Assembly: GCF_025685685.1 (NCBI RefSeq)
Contig: NZ_JAGSYH010000005.1
Span: 496,001-560,000, forward strand
DNA from: Acidicapsa dinghuensis
GTDB lineage: Bacteria > Acidobacteriota > Terriglobia > Terriglobales > Acidobacteriaceae
Reading direction: 5' to 3'
DNA: 64,000 bases
The notes under the pieces were generated by a model. It had not been told where the DNA came from and searched no databases. It saw only the letters and a program-made list of their open reading frames with translations. The position numbers and the translations under genes were made by a program. Below, one piece after another: positions 55,710 through 64,000 of the stretch (its first letter is position 1; each line of letters begins with the position of its first letter).

Positions 55710-56956
55710 TGCACAGAGCCCTCGCCCGTCGGCTGTATGCGTGGCGGTGCATCCGTATAGTTTGCGTGAGCGCGATGTTGATATCGCTTGCTCACGCAGC
55801 TGCGGTTGCGGCAGAGGGTGCCGGAAACACCACTCCTGATCTAACGGCCATCCGGACCTACTACGAATCCGGCCTCAAGAAAAACGGAATACTGGGCAGC
55901 AGTCTCGCACTCATCCGCGATGGCCGCGTCGTGTTGCACGATAACTACGGCATTCAGAGCAAATCACCTGAAGAAGCGGTGAACGATGAAACAACGTATC
56001 ACTGGGCGTCATGCACCAAGACATTCACTGGCATTGCCATCATGCAGCTTCGTGACCGGGGTCTGCTCTCGCTAGACGATCCACTCATCAAGTACATTCC
56101 CGAGCTGGCTGCGGTTCATGATCCATACGGTTCAATCTCCAAGGTCACCATTCGCCATGTGATGGCCCATGCCGGTGGTTTTCGCGATCCTACATGGCCG
56201 TGGCACGATGACGACAAAACCTGGCAGCCATTCGAGCCGACGCAGTGGTCGCAACTCGTGGCTATGATGCCCTATACCGAAGTCCTGTTTCCGCCGGGCT
56301 CGAAGTTCAGCTACTCCAATCTCGGCGTTGTCTTTCTCGGCGAAATCATCGAGCGCCTTTCGGGAGATAGCTACGAAGTCTACATGGAGAAGAATGTGCT
56401 TCGGCCGCTCGGTATGAGCCGCTCGTACTATGACCGCAGTCCTTACTTTCTGCTGCGCTACCGCTCGCATAGCTGGGACCTGAAAGACGGCAAGCTGACT
56501 GAAGATCCATTCGATTTCAATACTGGCATTACGCGCTCGAACGGTGGCCTGAACGCGCCCATTGGCGACATGCTCAAGTATCTCGGATTTCTGCTTGGCG
56601 ATCCTTCCGATGCGACGCGCGAGGCCGAGTACGATATGGTGCTCAAGCGCTCGTCGATTGAGGAGATGTGGACGCCGTTTCTTCCGGTTGTGCCGGACGA
56701 CGATTTCCAGTCGCGTGCAGGAGCACACGATACAGTCTCAACCAGCTTCTTCGAGCACACCGATGGAGCACTGACGCTGATCGGTCACGCAGGCTGGCAA
56801 AACGGTTTCCGCAGCCACTTCTATATCGATCCAGCCAGGCATAACGGCTACATCGTTGTCTACAACACCGATGCTCAGGATTCGAAACAAAACACACGCA
56901 GCTTCGACTTTGAGTTGCGCGACTACCTGATCGATCACTTCTTTACAGAGAAATAA
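55709..56956 (+). CDS. beta-lactamase-family serine hydrolase, exported
   Basis: An exported class C beta-lactamase-related protein. A signal peptide (ICVSAMLISLAHAAAVAA) is followed by the SxxK motif in HWASCTKTFTGIAIMQ, a YSN motif in FSYSNLGVVFLGE and an HAG motif in GHAGWQNG. These are the three elements of the serine hydrolase active site. Relatives act as esterases, D-amino peptidases or penicillin-binding proteins; true beta-lactamase activity is unlikely without further evidence. Its start overlaps the ppa stop codon, so it is cotranslated with ppa. Confidence 0.87.
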   Translation: MHRALARRLYAWRCIRIVCVSAMLISLAHAAAVAAEGAGNTTPDLTAIRTYYESGLKKNGILGSSLALIRDGRVVLHDNYGIQSKSPEEAVNDETTYHWASCTKTFTGIAIMQLRDRGLLSLDDPLIKYIPELAAVHDPYGSISKVTIRHVMAHAGGFRDPTWPWHDDDKTWQPFEPTQWSQLVAMMPYTEVLFPPGSKFSYSNLGVVFLGEIIERLSGDSYEVYMEKNVLRPLGMSRSYYDRSPYFLLRYRSHSWDLKDGKLTEDPFDFNTGITRSNGGLNAPIGDMLKYLGFLLGDPSDATREAEYDMVLKRSSIEEMWTPFLPVVPDDDFQSRAGAHDTVSTSFFEHTDGALTLIGHAGWQNGFRSHFYIDPARHNGYIVVYNTDAQDSKQNTRSFDFELRDYLIDHFFTEK

Positions 56957-56962
56957 TCCACA

Positions 56963-58318
56963 TCAATCGGCGGGTGTAGGAGCCAGGTCACGCTTGTTTT
57001 GCTTCCACGTCGTGATCCAGTAAAAGACAGGCCCGAGGAGCGCGACGAACAAGGCAAACAACAGTGCAGAGAAGTTGCCTACACGCTCATCCCGCGAGGC
57101 CCAGAGCGCATAGCCAATGAGCGCTGTGGGTCCTACGCCAAGAGCGATGGCAAATGCCATGTTCCCGGCTTTGAATGGCCGCTCCAGATTTGGCTCTTTA
57201 CGCCGAAGCACTACCAGCGCCACGAACTCCAGAACAAGACTCGCACCATACAAGATCAGATCGATCGAGATGAGGCGCTCGAAAGGGAGATTGAGCGCGA
57301 GTGCCCAAGCCAGGCCGCAAAACAGCACTGAAACCCACGGAACTTCTTTTGCGTTTTTCCGCGCCACCACACGCGGCAACAGGCCGTCTTCGGCCATCGC
57401 CATGGGCAGGCGCGTGTAGCTCAACACGAGCGCGTTGAACATGCCAAAACCGCTGATGACGCCACCGGCTACCACGGTCAGTCCCAGCAAGTTGCCGCCG
57501 ACGGATCGCGCCGCATCCACCCATGCTCCTGTCGAAAAGCTTTCTGATGAGAGTCCTGCAAAAGCCATCGCCAGCAGCGGAAGAATATAGGTGACGGCTA
57601 CCAGGACTGCGGAGCCGATCATCGCCAGCGGATAGTTGCGCTGCGGATTCTCGACCTCCTGCGCGACGGTAGAAGCGTTGTCCCACCCCATGTAATTCCA
57701 CATGGCGACGAGCACCGCCGTGGAAAGCTCGGCTGACGTACCTGTATGTCCCCATTGAATTGCCGGGTGCAGCGTAAATCCACGCCAGAAGCCGATCACA
57801 GTGAAGACCACAAACGGCGACAACAACAAAACAAACAGCGCCATCGATCCGTCACCCACCGACGGCGCGCCACGCAGATTCCAGGCGCAGCACACCACCA
57901 CTACACCAAAAGACCAGAGCCACCCGTGCCAGCCTGCAGTCCATGCTGGATTGAACTTGCCGAGGTAGCTCACGAAAAAGGCCGGGTAGATCGCCATATC
58001 GAAGATGCTGGCTGAGAGCGAAAGCCAGCCTTCTTGATATCCCCAGAAGGGCCCGAGCGCGCGGCGAACCCAAACATAGAAGCCGCCCTCAGCGGGGATA
58101 GCGCTTGCCAGTTCGCCGATCATCAGTGTTGTCGGCAGGCTCCAGACAAACGGCAGCACCAGCAGAATGACGATTGCGGTAATGAATCCCGCGCCGCCGA
58201 GAATATCCTCAATGGCGTAAGGCCCGCCCGACACCATGAAGTATGTGGCGGCGATGAGCGGAAGAATCCGCATTTTGCGCGGAACCCCCGGCTGCCCTGA
58301 TTGGGCGGCGAGACGCAT
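56963..58318 (-). CDS. APC-family amino acid permease
   Basis: An inner-membrane amino-acid transporter of the APC superfamily. At least ten helices are visible; helix 1 contains PLIAATYFMVSGGPYAIED, a pattern of the substrate site. I use the ATG at 58318 because it directly precedes a typical start (MRLAAQSGQPGVPRKMRIL), whereas the frame extends to an earlier ATG at 58471 with no family similarity. The substrate is unknown. The gene is convergent with the serine hydrolase and separated from it by six bases. Confidence 0.87.
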   Translation of the reverse strand: MRLAAQSGQPGVPRKMRILPLIAATYFMVSGGPYAIEDILGGAGFITAIVILLVLPFVWSLPTTLMIGELASAIPAEGGFYVWVRRALGPFWGYQEGWLSLSASIFDMAIYPAFFVSYLGKFNPAWTAGWHGWLWSFGVVVVCCAWNLRGAPSVGDGSMALFVLLLSPFVVFTVIGFWRGFTLHPAIQWGHTGTSAELSTAVLVAMWNYMGWDNASTVAQEVENPQRNYPLAMIGSAVLVAVTYILPLLAMAFAGLSSESFSTGAWVDAARSVGGNLLGLTVVAGGVISGFGMFNALVLSYTRLPMAMAEDGLLPRVVARKNAKEVPWVSVLFCGLAWALALNLPFERLISIDLILYGASLVLEFVALVVLRRKEPNLERPFKAGNMAFAIALGVGPTALIGYALWASRDERVGNFSALLFALFVALLGPVFYWITTWKQNKRDLAPTPAD

Positions 58319-58477
58319 GCATGTGAATGTAACAATGATCGCCTCCCACCCCAAGAGAAAAATACCCCATCCGCGGGCAAATGTTCGTAGGGAGCAATGT
58401 ACGTCCGGTAGCGGTCCTTCCACTGTTAAATGAGCGGCTTTCCTGCTCCTCTCAGGCGGAGAAAGTCGCATATCGGG

Positions 58478-58483
58478 TATAAT
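58478..58483 (+). promoter_or_regulatory. -10 promoter element of tRNA-Ser
   Basis: A perfect TATAAT ends 12 bases before the mature tRNA 5' end, placing the transcript start just before the tRNA. No convincing -35 box was found at the expected distance. Confidence 0.55.
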
Positions 58484-58495
58484 CCGGGAATAGCC

Positions 58496-58588
58496 GGAGA
58501 GATGGCCGAGTGGCTGAAGGCGGCGGTTTGCTAAACCGTTGTAGGGTCAAAAGCTCTACCGGGGGTTCGAATCCCCCTCTCTCCGCCA
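58496..58588 (+). tRNA. tRNA-Ser(GCU)
   Basis: The 93-base gene begins GGAGAGATGGCCGAG and ends CTCTCTCCGCCA, with CCA encoded. The acceptor arms pair perfectly (GGAGAGA / TCTCTCC). The anticodon loop reads TTGCTAA with GCT at 58530-58532, and the long variable arm (GTAGGGTCAAAAGCTCTACC) identifies it as a class II serine tRNA reading AGC/AGU. Confidence 0.97.
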
Positions 58589-58674
58589 TAGAGTCATCAG
58601 TTGTTTAAAATGAGCAATTTGAATTTCGAATATCACTGTTATACGGCCACATTTCGCAAATACTGGCTTCTCTC

Positions 58675-58962
58675 CTAAAAGCTCTCTCGAATAAATCCTT
58701 GCGATTTAGCTCCAATTTCTGAGTCTGATAGTTGATGTTCAGTTTTTGGAGAAAGTTCTAATCCAAGTTCGTCGTAGGATTGTTTGCCCGCCGTGGGGTC
58801 TGCGGGATTCAGAGTTTTTAAAGGGGAAGCCCATTCTTTCCGCAAATTGGGCTTGTCTTGACGGAAACACTCCAGAGAATTTGTCCCTCCGCCGACTTCG
58901 AACTGAAATGCGGGGGTTGAGCTAACGCAACGCCGGTGCCGTCGCGATCTCGATGCCTGGCT
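58675..58962 (-). pseudogene. C-terminal protein remnant without start
   Basis: A 95-codon frame opens after a stop at 58963 and ends with TAG at 58675. Its latter part reads like a real protein tail (GGGTNSLECFRQDKPNLRKE, then LNPADPTAGKQSYDELGLE). No ATG or GTG and no ribosome-binding site give it a start, so it is probably the end of a broken gene. I do not recognise the family. Confidence 0.4.
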
Positions 58963-59083
58963 TCAACTCAATCCCAAAGGAACGAAACACTGACCGAACG
59001 AGCATCCTCAGAAGCGATGGCCTGCCATGCGGATAACGTCTACGCCGTCGAGCTTCAGTAGTCAGGACATCAAGTTCGACTTG
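58922..59083 (-). pseudogene. basic C-terminal fragment behind an in-frame TGA
   Basis: A 53-residue frame follows a TGA at 59084 in the same frame as the upstream 48 or so codons. It is strongly basic (TTEARRRRRYPHGRPSLL) and ends in ELKPGIEIATAPALR. The upstream part before the TGA (from about 59230) reads equally protein-like. A nonsense mutation in an old gene is the simplest explanation; family unknown. Confidence 0.35.
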
Positions 59084-59226
59084 TCACATCGCGCCCGCAT
59101 CGTCTCCAACGAAGAAGTCCTCCTCGGCGGCGCCCTCCGACTCGTTATTTCGAGTCAGCTCTAACAACGTCGCTCTAAGCAGAACAATCCTCGGCTCTTG
59201 TACTTCCTCAACCCCAAAACGCAGAA

Positions 59227-59595
59227 TCAATGCACACCCTTGGCTCGCAGTACATCTCTTTCTTGACAAGCCTTCTCGAAGCCACCCGTACAGGATCGCT
59301 GCAGCAACTCCATCGCTTTGCTCGTGTTCTTTGGAACTCCCTCGCCGTTCAGGTACTGCATTGCCAGGACACCGCAAGCTGTCGCATACCCCACGTCGCA
59401 GATCTTGCGCAACAAATCCACGCCATGGAACTTGTCCATCGGCACTCCGATTCCCATCAAATACCCTTCGCCCGCCACCTCGCATCCCCTGCTGGACCCA
59501 GGTGCAATCAACACGAATCCCAGTTCCTCGAAACGAAAGACTTCGCTAATGAAGATCCTGTTCTTATGCCAACCGATGTCTCCGGAGTTATTCAC
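59227..59595 (-). CDS. Sel1-like repeat protein fragment
   Basis: The 122-residue frame ends in a Sel1/Hcp-like repeat (ATACGVLAMQYLNGEGVPKN, then KAMELLQRSCTGGFEKAC), cysteine-rich as in Hcp-type members. Only about one and a half repeats are present, against five or more in typical proteins. The GTG start has no ribosome-binding site, so it may be a truncated gene. It lies in the region downstream of tRNA-Ser. Relatives mediate protein-protein contacts. Confidence 0.5.
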   Translation of the reverse strand: MNNSGDIGWHKNRIFISEVFRFEELGFVLIAPGSSRGCEVAGEGYLMGIGVPMDKFHGVDLLRKICDVGYATACGVLAMQYLNGEGVPKNTSKAMELLQRSCTGGFEKACQERDVLRAKGVH

Positions 59596-59767
59596 TCGTC
59601 GTAGTAAGAGACCCTTGGGCGTAGCATGCTATGGCCGCAATAGCTATAGCCGGTCTTGCAGGTAGAAAGATTTCTTTTCTTCTCACCGGCCCCGATTGGA
59701 ATCGGACGCGAAGTTTATACCGGCCAAGGATTTGCGTCATTGCAAGCAGACGAGCTATGTTGAGCCA

Positions 59768-61072
59768 ATGGCTTCACCTGTCTCACGAAGGATCAAAAGT
59801 CTGGCTGCGGTCCTAGTCTTGGCCGCCGGTGTCGGGCTCGCTTTGTGGGCACAAGGCACTCAAGCTGATTCCTTCGAGACGCTTCTGCATCGTGGGTTCG
59901 ACTTTCACCAACAGGCCAGATTCGGCGAGGCTATACAGGTACTCAACCAGGCGCGCGAACTTGAGCCAAATGACTATTTTGCTAATCTTCTGCTGGGGAT
60001 TGATCTCCTGCGAATCGGAAAACCTTTGGATGCCATACCGCGGCTGCAGTCAGCGGCGCGAACGAAGCCTGAGGAAGAGTTCCCGGAAGATTACCTGGGT
60101 GAAGCCGAGGCAACAGTTGGCCGATACGGCCTGGCTGCAGAGGCCTTTGAACGCGCAGTTCAACGAGGACATGGATCGGAACAGTCTATAGAAGCGTGGG
60201 CCGGTTTTGCGCTTGAGCGATTCCATAGTATTGGACTACAGCTTCGCACATCTGAGGAAGGTCTTTCGGTGGCGCGCAGGCTTGAATCAACTGCAAAGAC
60301 CAGGGAACAAGTCGCTGCAAACGATAAGTCGTGCAGCGTCGCAATACCTTTGCTTGAAAAGAGGTTTGCGAATGATTCTCAGAAGCTTGACGCAGATGCG
60401 GCGTATCGACTGTCGATCTGCTATGCATTTGAGGCAGGCGAAGCTGCGGGGCGGCTTGGGAATTCGGCAGAGGATCTGGCAGCTGTGCATGAGTTGCGTG
60501 GAGATGTTTTGCTGCGGTTAAGCAATGATCCAGATGGAGCTGAAAAGGAGTATCGCCAGGCTATTAGCCTGCATCCGCGAGATCCACGGCTTCTGGAGAG
60601 ATTGGCGGAGGCGCAATTGAGCAAAGGTGACTCTGACAATGCGAAAGCCTCGGCCCAGGTGGCACTGGTGCTGGATCCTCATCGCCAGTCTGCACTTCGT
60701 ACCCTGGCAGCAATTGCAATGAACGAACGCGACTATGAAAATGCGCTTCCATTGCTACGGCAGCTTACAGCTCAGACTCCAAACGATAAGTCGATTTCGA
60801 TTGAGCTAGGTCGAGCACTCGCGGAGACGGGAGACGATTCTTCTGCGCTGAAGCTGCTTGAGCCGGCATTGCGAGAAGGCTACCCGGATGAGAAAGGCTC
60901 GTTACACGCTCTGCTTGCTCGGGTACTCAAGAGGCTTGGGCGCGATACCGACGCGGGGCGAGCTGCCGCAGAAGCGCGTCGGCTTTCGGATCAGTTTCAA
61001 GCTCATAGCGCTCAACGAGAAAGCCAGGATGCAGCTAAGGATAAGGAAACTACAAAACCTGATGCGAACTGA
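59768..61072 (+). CDS. exported TPR-repeat protein
   Basis: A periplasmic or outer-surface scaffold with at least eight TPR-like helical hairpins. The ATG at 59768 starts a signal peptide (KSLAAVLVLAAGVGLALWA). TPR units include FHQQARFGEAIQVLNQAREL, EDYLGEAEATVGRYGLAAEA, KEYRQAISLHPRDPRLLERL and ENALPLLRQLTAQTPNDKS. Its end overlaps the CRTAC1 gene by 11 bases, so the two are translationally coupled and probably work in the same exported complex. The ORF is open to 59696, but that extension has no merit. Confidence 0.85.
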   Translation: MASPVSRRIKSLAAVLVLAAGVGLALWAQGTQADSFETLLHRGFDFHQQARFGEAIQVLNQARELEPNDYFANLLLGIDLLRIGKPLDAIPRLQSAARTKPEEEFPEDYLGEAEATVGRYGLAAEAFERAVQRGHGSEQSIEAWAGFALERFHSIGLQLRTSEEGLSVARRLESTAKTREQVAANDKSCSVAIPLLEKRFANDSQKLDADAAYRLSICYAFEAGEAAGRLGNSAEDLAAVHELRGDVLLRLSNDPDGAEKEYRQAISLHPRDPRLLERLAEAQLSKGDSDNAKASAQVALVLDPHRQSALRTLAAIAMNERDYENALPLLRQLTAQTPNDKSISIELGRALAETGDDSSALKLLEPALREGYPDEKGSLHALLARVLKRLGRDTDAGRAAAEARRLSDQFQAHSAQRESQDAAKDKETTKPDAN

Positions 61073-62756
61073 TTTACTGCGCAGGCGGGATTTTCTTCGC
61101 ACATCTCTCATTCTCGCTGCATGGCCGGCGGCTCATGGATTATCTGACGTGGGAATTTCGGGTATTCGATTGGTGAATGGCGCACGTGCGGCGGGGCTGG
61201 ATTTCGTTTTATGCAACGGAGCTCAAGGACGCAAATATCAGGTTGAGACATTGCCCGGTGGTCTGGGCGTTATTGATTTCGATGGAGACGGGTGGCCGGA
61301 CCTTTTCTGTACCAATGGAGCTTGTTTACCCGAGATGAAGAAGTCCGGGCCTGAATATTCGAATCGTCTTTATCGAAACAACAGGGATGGCACGTTTACC
61401 GATGTTACGAAGAGATCGGGTTTAGCGGGAGAAGGCTATTGCATGGGCGTTGCCGTGGGCGACTACGACAACGACGGATTTGAAGATCTCTTTGTGGCCG
61501 GAGTGCATGGGAACCATCTCTATCGCAACAACGGTGATGGAACCTTCCATGATGTGACGGTGAAGGCGGGTTTAGCAGGCAACGGTTCGTTGGGTAAGCC
61601 GCCCTGGACTGTGGCCGCATGCTGGATTGATTATGACAACGACGGTTATCTGGATCTGTTTCTATCCAACTACTGTGATTGGTCGCCGGGCTCTGACCCA
61701 GTTTGCGGAGGCGTTGAGCCTCAGTCGAGAGCGTATTGCCATCCAGATAAGTACACGGCACAAGCGATGCAGCTCTATCACAATAACGGCAACGGCACCT
61801 TCACAGAGGTTACGCGTAAAGAAGGTCTGCCGGATTTATTGGGCAAAGGCATGGGGATTGCCATGGGCTACATCGCGGGTAGTGAGCATGCCGGGCTTTT
61901 TATAGCGAACGACAATGCGAGGAATCTGCTGGTTTCGTTTGAGGGGAAAAATATTGCAGAGATCGGATTAGAGGCTGGTGTCGCCTATAACGGTGATGGA
62001 CGAAACATCTCTGGAATGGGTGCGGCTGTTGGCGATATTGATGGGGACGATTTGCCCGACATCGTGATGACGGGATTGAAGAATGAGACGTATGAAGTGT
62101 TCTTAAATCGAGGGCATGGCAGTTTCGACGATGGAAGTGCAAGCACCGGGCTATTGAATCTGAGCCGACCATGGAGCGGATGGGGATGTGGCCTTGTGGA
62201 TCTGGACAACGATGGCTGGCTAGATCTTTTCGTTGCCGGAGGAGGCCTTGATGTACGAGACGCACAAGCGAATCGCGTATTTCAGAATAATGCGGGCCAT
62301 ATCAAAGCCGGGCGCTTTGTTGATGTGTCGGATGATTGCGGAGTCGGGGCAGCGACTCCAGCGCTCCACCGAGGAGCAGTTTTTGCGGACTTCGACAGGG
62401 ATGGCCGCATCGACGTCGCAGTGAGCGCAATGAACGCACCGTTGGAGCTATGGTGGAATCGGACGCCGCAAAGCCATGACAGGCACTGGCTGCAATTACG
62501 TCTTACGGGAGCCGCAAGCAACCGGTCGGCGATTGGAGCTCAGGTCGTATGCCTGGCGAGCGGCCGAAAACAGATAAGAACGGTTACGAACAGTGTCGGT
62601 TATGCGTCTTCGAGCGACCTAACATTGCATTTTGGTTTGGGCTCAGCCACTTCAGCGGCGATTGAGATCCGGTGGCCTTCAGGTGTGGTGCAGAAGGTTA
62701 CAGAAGTGAAAGCAGATCAGCGTTTATCGCTGACAGAGCCAAAATCAAAGGCATAG
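61062..62756 (+). CDS. Tat-exported CRTAC1/ASPIC-UnbV FG-GAP repeat protein
   Basis: The ATG at 61062 begins MRTDLLRRRDFLRTSLIL, a twin-arginine signal. The mature protein is a chain of FG-GAP/VCBS repeats with calcium-binding motifs: VIDFDGDGWPDLF, VGDYDNDGFEDLFVAG, WIDYDNDGYLDLF, GDIDGDDLPDIVMTG and LVDLDNDGWLDLFVAG. An ASPIC/UnbV domain follows (LRLTGAASNRSAIGAQVVCL to IEIRWPSGVVQ). Acidobacterial genomes carry many such proteins, often beside TPR proteins and TonB-dependent receptors, as here. A beta-propeller is predicted; its binding partner is unknown. An in-frame ATG at 60858 would lie within the TPR gene. Confidence 0.92.
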   Translation: MRTDLLRRRDFLRTSLILAAWPAAHGLSDVGISGIRLVNGARAAGLDFVLCNGAQGRKYQVETLPGGLGVIDFDGDGWPDLFCTNGACLPEMKKSGPEYSNRLYRNNRDGTFTDVTKRSGLAGEGYCMGVAVGDYDNDGFEDLFVAGVHGNHLYRNNGDGTFHDVTVKAGLAGNGSLGKPPWTVAACWIDYDNDGYLDLFLSNYCDWSPGSDPVCGGVEPQSRAYCHPDKYTAQAMQLYHNNGNGTFTEVTRKEGLPDLLGKGMGIAMGYIAGSEHAGLFIANDNARNLLVSFEGKNIAEIGLEAGVAYNGDGRNISGMGAAVGDIDGDDLPDIVMTGLKNETYEVFLNRGHGSFDDGSASTGLLNLSRPWSGWGCGLVDLDNDGWLDLFVAGGGLDVRDAQANRVFQNNAGHIKAGRFVDVSDDCGVGAATPALHRGAVFADFDRDGRIDVAVSAMNAPLELWWNRTPQSHDRHWLQLRLTGAASNRSAIGAQVVCLASGRKQIRTVTNSVGYASSSDLTLHFGLGSATSAAIEIRWPSGVVQKVTEVKADQRLSLTEPKSKA

Positions 62757-62935
62757 ATCGACCGGCAGGAATTCATTTGTCCTCGGCAACGCAACCTCGG
62801 TAAACCTTAAAGCATAAGAAATATCCTCCATGTAGATAGACGGTTGTTTTTTTTGAGGACTATCAATAGCTCTAGGTTCTTCCGCCTGAAATATGACTGA
62901 TTGTCACGCGGCGGGAGCCTGGAGGTCCATAGACG

Positions 62936-64000
62936 ATGAAATCTGGATGGAGACGATTCGCTTGCAGTCGAAGTGTGCGCCTATGCAGCGCGATGCTGGT
63001 TGCAGTGTTGATGATGTGTCCGGCAATGCGTGCACAGAGTTCCAATGCTCAACTCAGCGGACTGGTTACCGACACAACCGGGGCCGTTATTTCCGGCGCG
63101 CAGATCAAAGCGACGAACACCGCGACCAATGTCTCCTATTCTGCGATTTCCAATGGATCCGGAATATATCTGCTGACGGAACTGCTTCCGGGCACGTATT
63201 CGTTGAATGTCAGCGTGCCGGGGTTCGGTACAGAGAATCGATCTGGTTTGGTCTTGAATACAGGCGATCACCTCACACAGAATTTCTCGTTAAAACCGGG
63301 CACTGTTGAAACGACGATGACCGTTACGAGCGGCGCTACGCTGATCTCATCCGATGAATCGAGCTCGTCTGATGTGCTAGATAACAAGATGATCACGGAA
63401 CTGCCGCAGCTTAATCGGAACTCACTTGATTTGACCGCGACGGTGCCTTCGATTCAAGGAAACGGGCCCCAGGTGGATTCGATTCAGACGCTTGGTAATT
63501 CCGCTTATCTGATTGGCAATACCGGCAACAGTTATTCCGTTTCTGGCGGCCAGGTGAACGGAACAAGCATTAGCGTGGATGGGAATCAGGTGCAGGAAGC
63601 GGAGTTTAACGCGACAAACCGATCTATTCCCACGCCGGACTCCATAGGAGAGTTTCGCGTTGAAAGCGGTGTCTTGACCGCGGATAAGGGGCGCTATGCG
63701 GGCGGCCTGATTTCGATGGAAACGCAAAGCGGTACAAATACTTATCATGGGCGCGCATTCTTCTACTTCCGGAACCAGAACCTGGACAGCAACGACTGGA
63801 CTGACAATTCTCTAGGCAACCCAAGGCAGGATTTTCACCAGTATAACTACGGGGTCTCGGCAGGCGGTCCTGTGCGGATTCCGCACATATATAACGGCCA
63901 CGACAAAACGTTCTTTTACGGCGCGTGGGAAGGTCAGAGATTCCACGAAGGTCAAGAAATCCTTACGAGCGTTCCTACGATCTTGAACCGGGAGGGAGAT
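62936..64000 (+). CDS. Oar-like TonB-dependent receptor, N-terminal part
   Basis: The gene runs off the window, so only 355 codons are visible. ATG at 62936 follows GGAGG, and a signal peptide (LCSAMLVAVLMMCPAMRA) precedes a carboxypeptidase-regulatory-like domain (AQLSGLVTDTTGAVISGAQI and GIYLLTELLPGTYSLNVSVPGF). A plug-like region follows, with ELPQLNRNSLDLTATVPSIQ, VSGGQVNGTSISVDGN, SIGEFRVESGVLTADKGRYA and ISMETQSGTNTYHGRAFFYF. These are hallmarks of Oar/SusC-like acidobacterial receptors. It probably imports glycan or peptide fragments; the tandem with the CRTAC1 and TPR genes suggests a joint outer-membrane module. Confidence 0.92.
   Translation, partial: MKSGWRRFACSRSVRLCSAMLVAVLMMCPAMRAQSSNAQLSGLVTDTTGAVISGAQIKATNTATNVSYSAISNGSGIYLLTELLPGTYSLNVSVPGFGTENRSGLVLNTGDHLTQNFSLKPGTVETTMTVTSGATLISSDESSSSDVLDNKMITELPQLNRNSLDLTATVPSIQGNGPQVDSIQTLGNSAYLIGNTGNSYSVSGGQVNGTSISVDGNQVQEAEFNATNRSIPTPDSIGEFRVESGVLTADKGRYAGGLISMETQSGTNTYHGRAFFYFRNQNLDSNDWTDNSLGNPRQDFHQYNYGVSAGGPVRIPHIYNGHDKTFFYGAWEGQRFHEGQEILTSVPTILNREGD

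Larger units (their letters stand above)
58589..59226. other. 638-base decayed region downstream of tRNA-Ser
   Basis: No intact gene is present. Two minus-strand open frames lacking start codons look like gene remnants (58675-58962 and 58922-59083). Base composition is uneven, with an A/T-rich first 150 bases. tRNA-Ser genes are common integration sites, so this could be an old island edge. I found no repeat of the tRNA 3' end in the region. Confidence 0.5.

Noticed and set aside
59084..59485. 133-codon minus-strand frame as a single intact gene
   Set aside because: It overlaps the Sel1-repeat frame; only its last ~48 codons read protein-like, so I treated it as part of a decayed region.

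Overview
The window looks like chromosomal DNA of a Gram-negative member of the Acidobacteriota, most likely of the Terriglobia/Acidobacteriaceae type. I infer this from the high G+C content, the lipopolysaccharide genes, an ADOP-type (acidobacterial duplicated orphan permease) FtsX/MacB protein, an Oar-like outer-membrane receptor with an N-terminal carboxypeptidase-regulatory domain, a Tat-exported CRTAC1/ASPIC-UnbV protein, and paired GGGGCTAAAGCCCC-type palindromes between genes. I ran no database search, so the assignment rests on recognised families.

Layout. 1-3677 (+): an envelope block with the end of waaA, then lpxK, a heptosyltransferase and an isoprenylcysteine-methyltransferase-like membrane enzyme, followed by a secreted DUF3108 protein. 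4817-23603 (-): a long co-oriented block with a small hypothetical, comEC, rlmD, a hypothetical, coaX, an FGE-like lipoprotein, an ADOP permease, birA, an AMIN-amidase, a DUF4142 protein, alaS and a GMC oxidoreductase. 23759-28934 (-): recX, an S9 peptidase and a membrane histidine-kinase-like protein. 29547-33981: two secreted or outer-membrane proteins, then lpdA, miaA and a small membrane protein. 34203-39224: purD, a GDSL esterase, an M1-like protein and rlmB. 39412-42517 (+): a regulatory cluster with an ECF sigma factor, a membrane protein, a zinc-ribbon membrane protein, a LytTR response regulator and a tiny membrane protein. 42544-48272 (-): FNR-like reductase, Dps, M28 peptidase, YceH and an HD-GYP protein. 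48577-58318: GH92 mannosidase, glmS, HAF-repeat protein, purS, ppa, a serine hydrolase and an APC permease. 58496-58588: tRNA-Ser(GCU), followed by about 1 kb of what look like gene remnants. 59768-64000 (+): a TPR protein, a CRTAC1 protein and the start of an Oar-like receptor.

Most of the window is housekeeping and envelope metabolism, and I did not find a clear multi-gene undescribed system. The points most worth a second look are these: a seven-TM histidine-kinase-like protein that has lost the phospho-accepting His and key ATP-binding residues; an AlaRS with a large A/T-richer insertion in its catalytic half; an exact 33-bp tandem duplication of a Shine-Dalgarno plus start codon; a 123-bp nested palindrome resembling a MITE upstream of purD; two palindromes in front of the sigma-factor gene; an M1-like peptidase without its catalytic Glu; and a decayed region downstream of tRNA-Ser.
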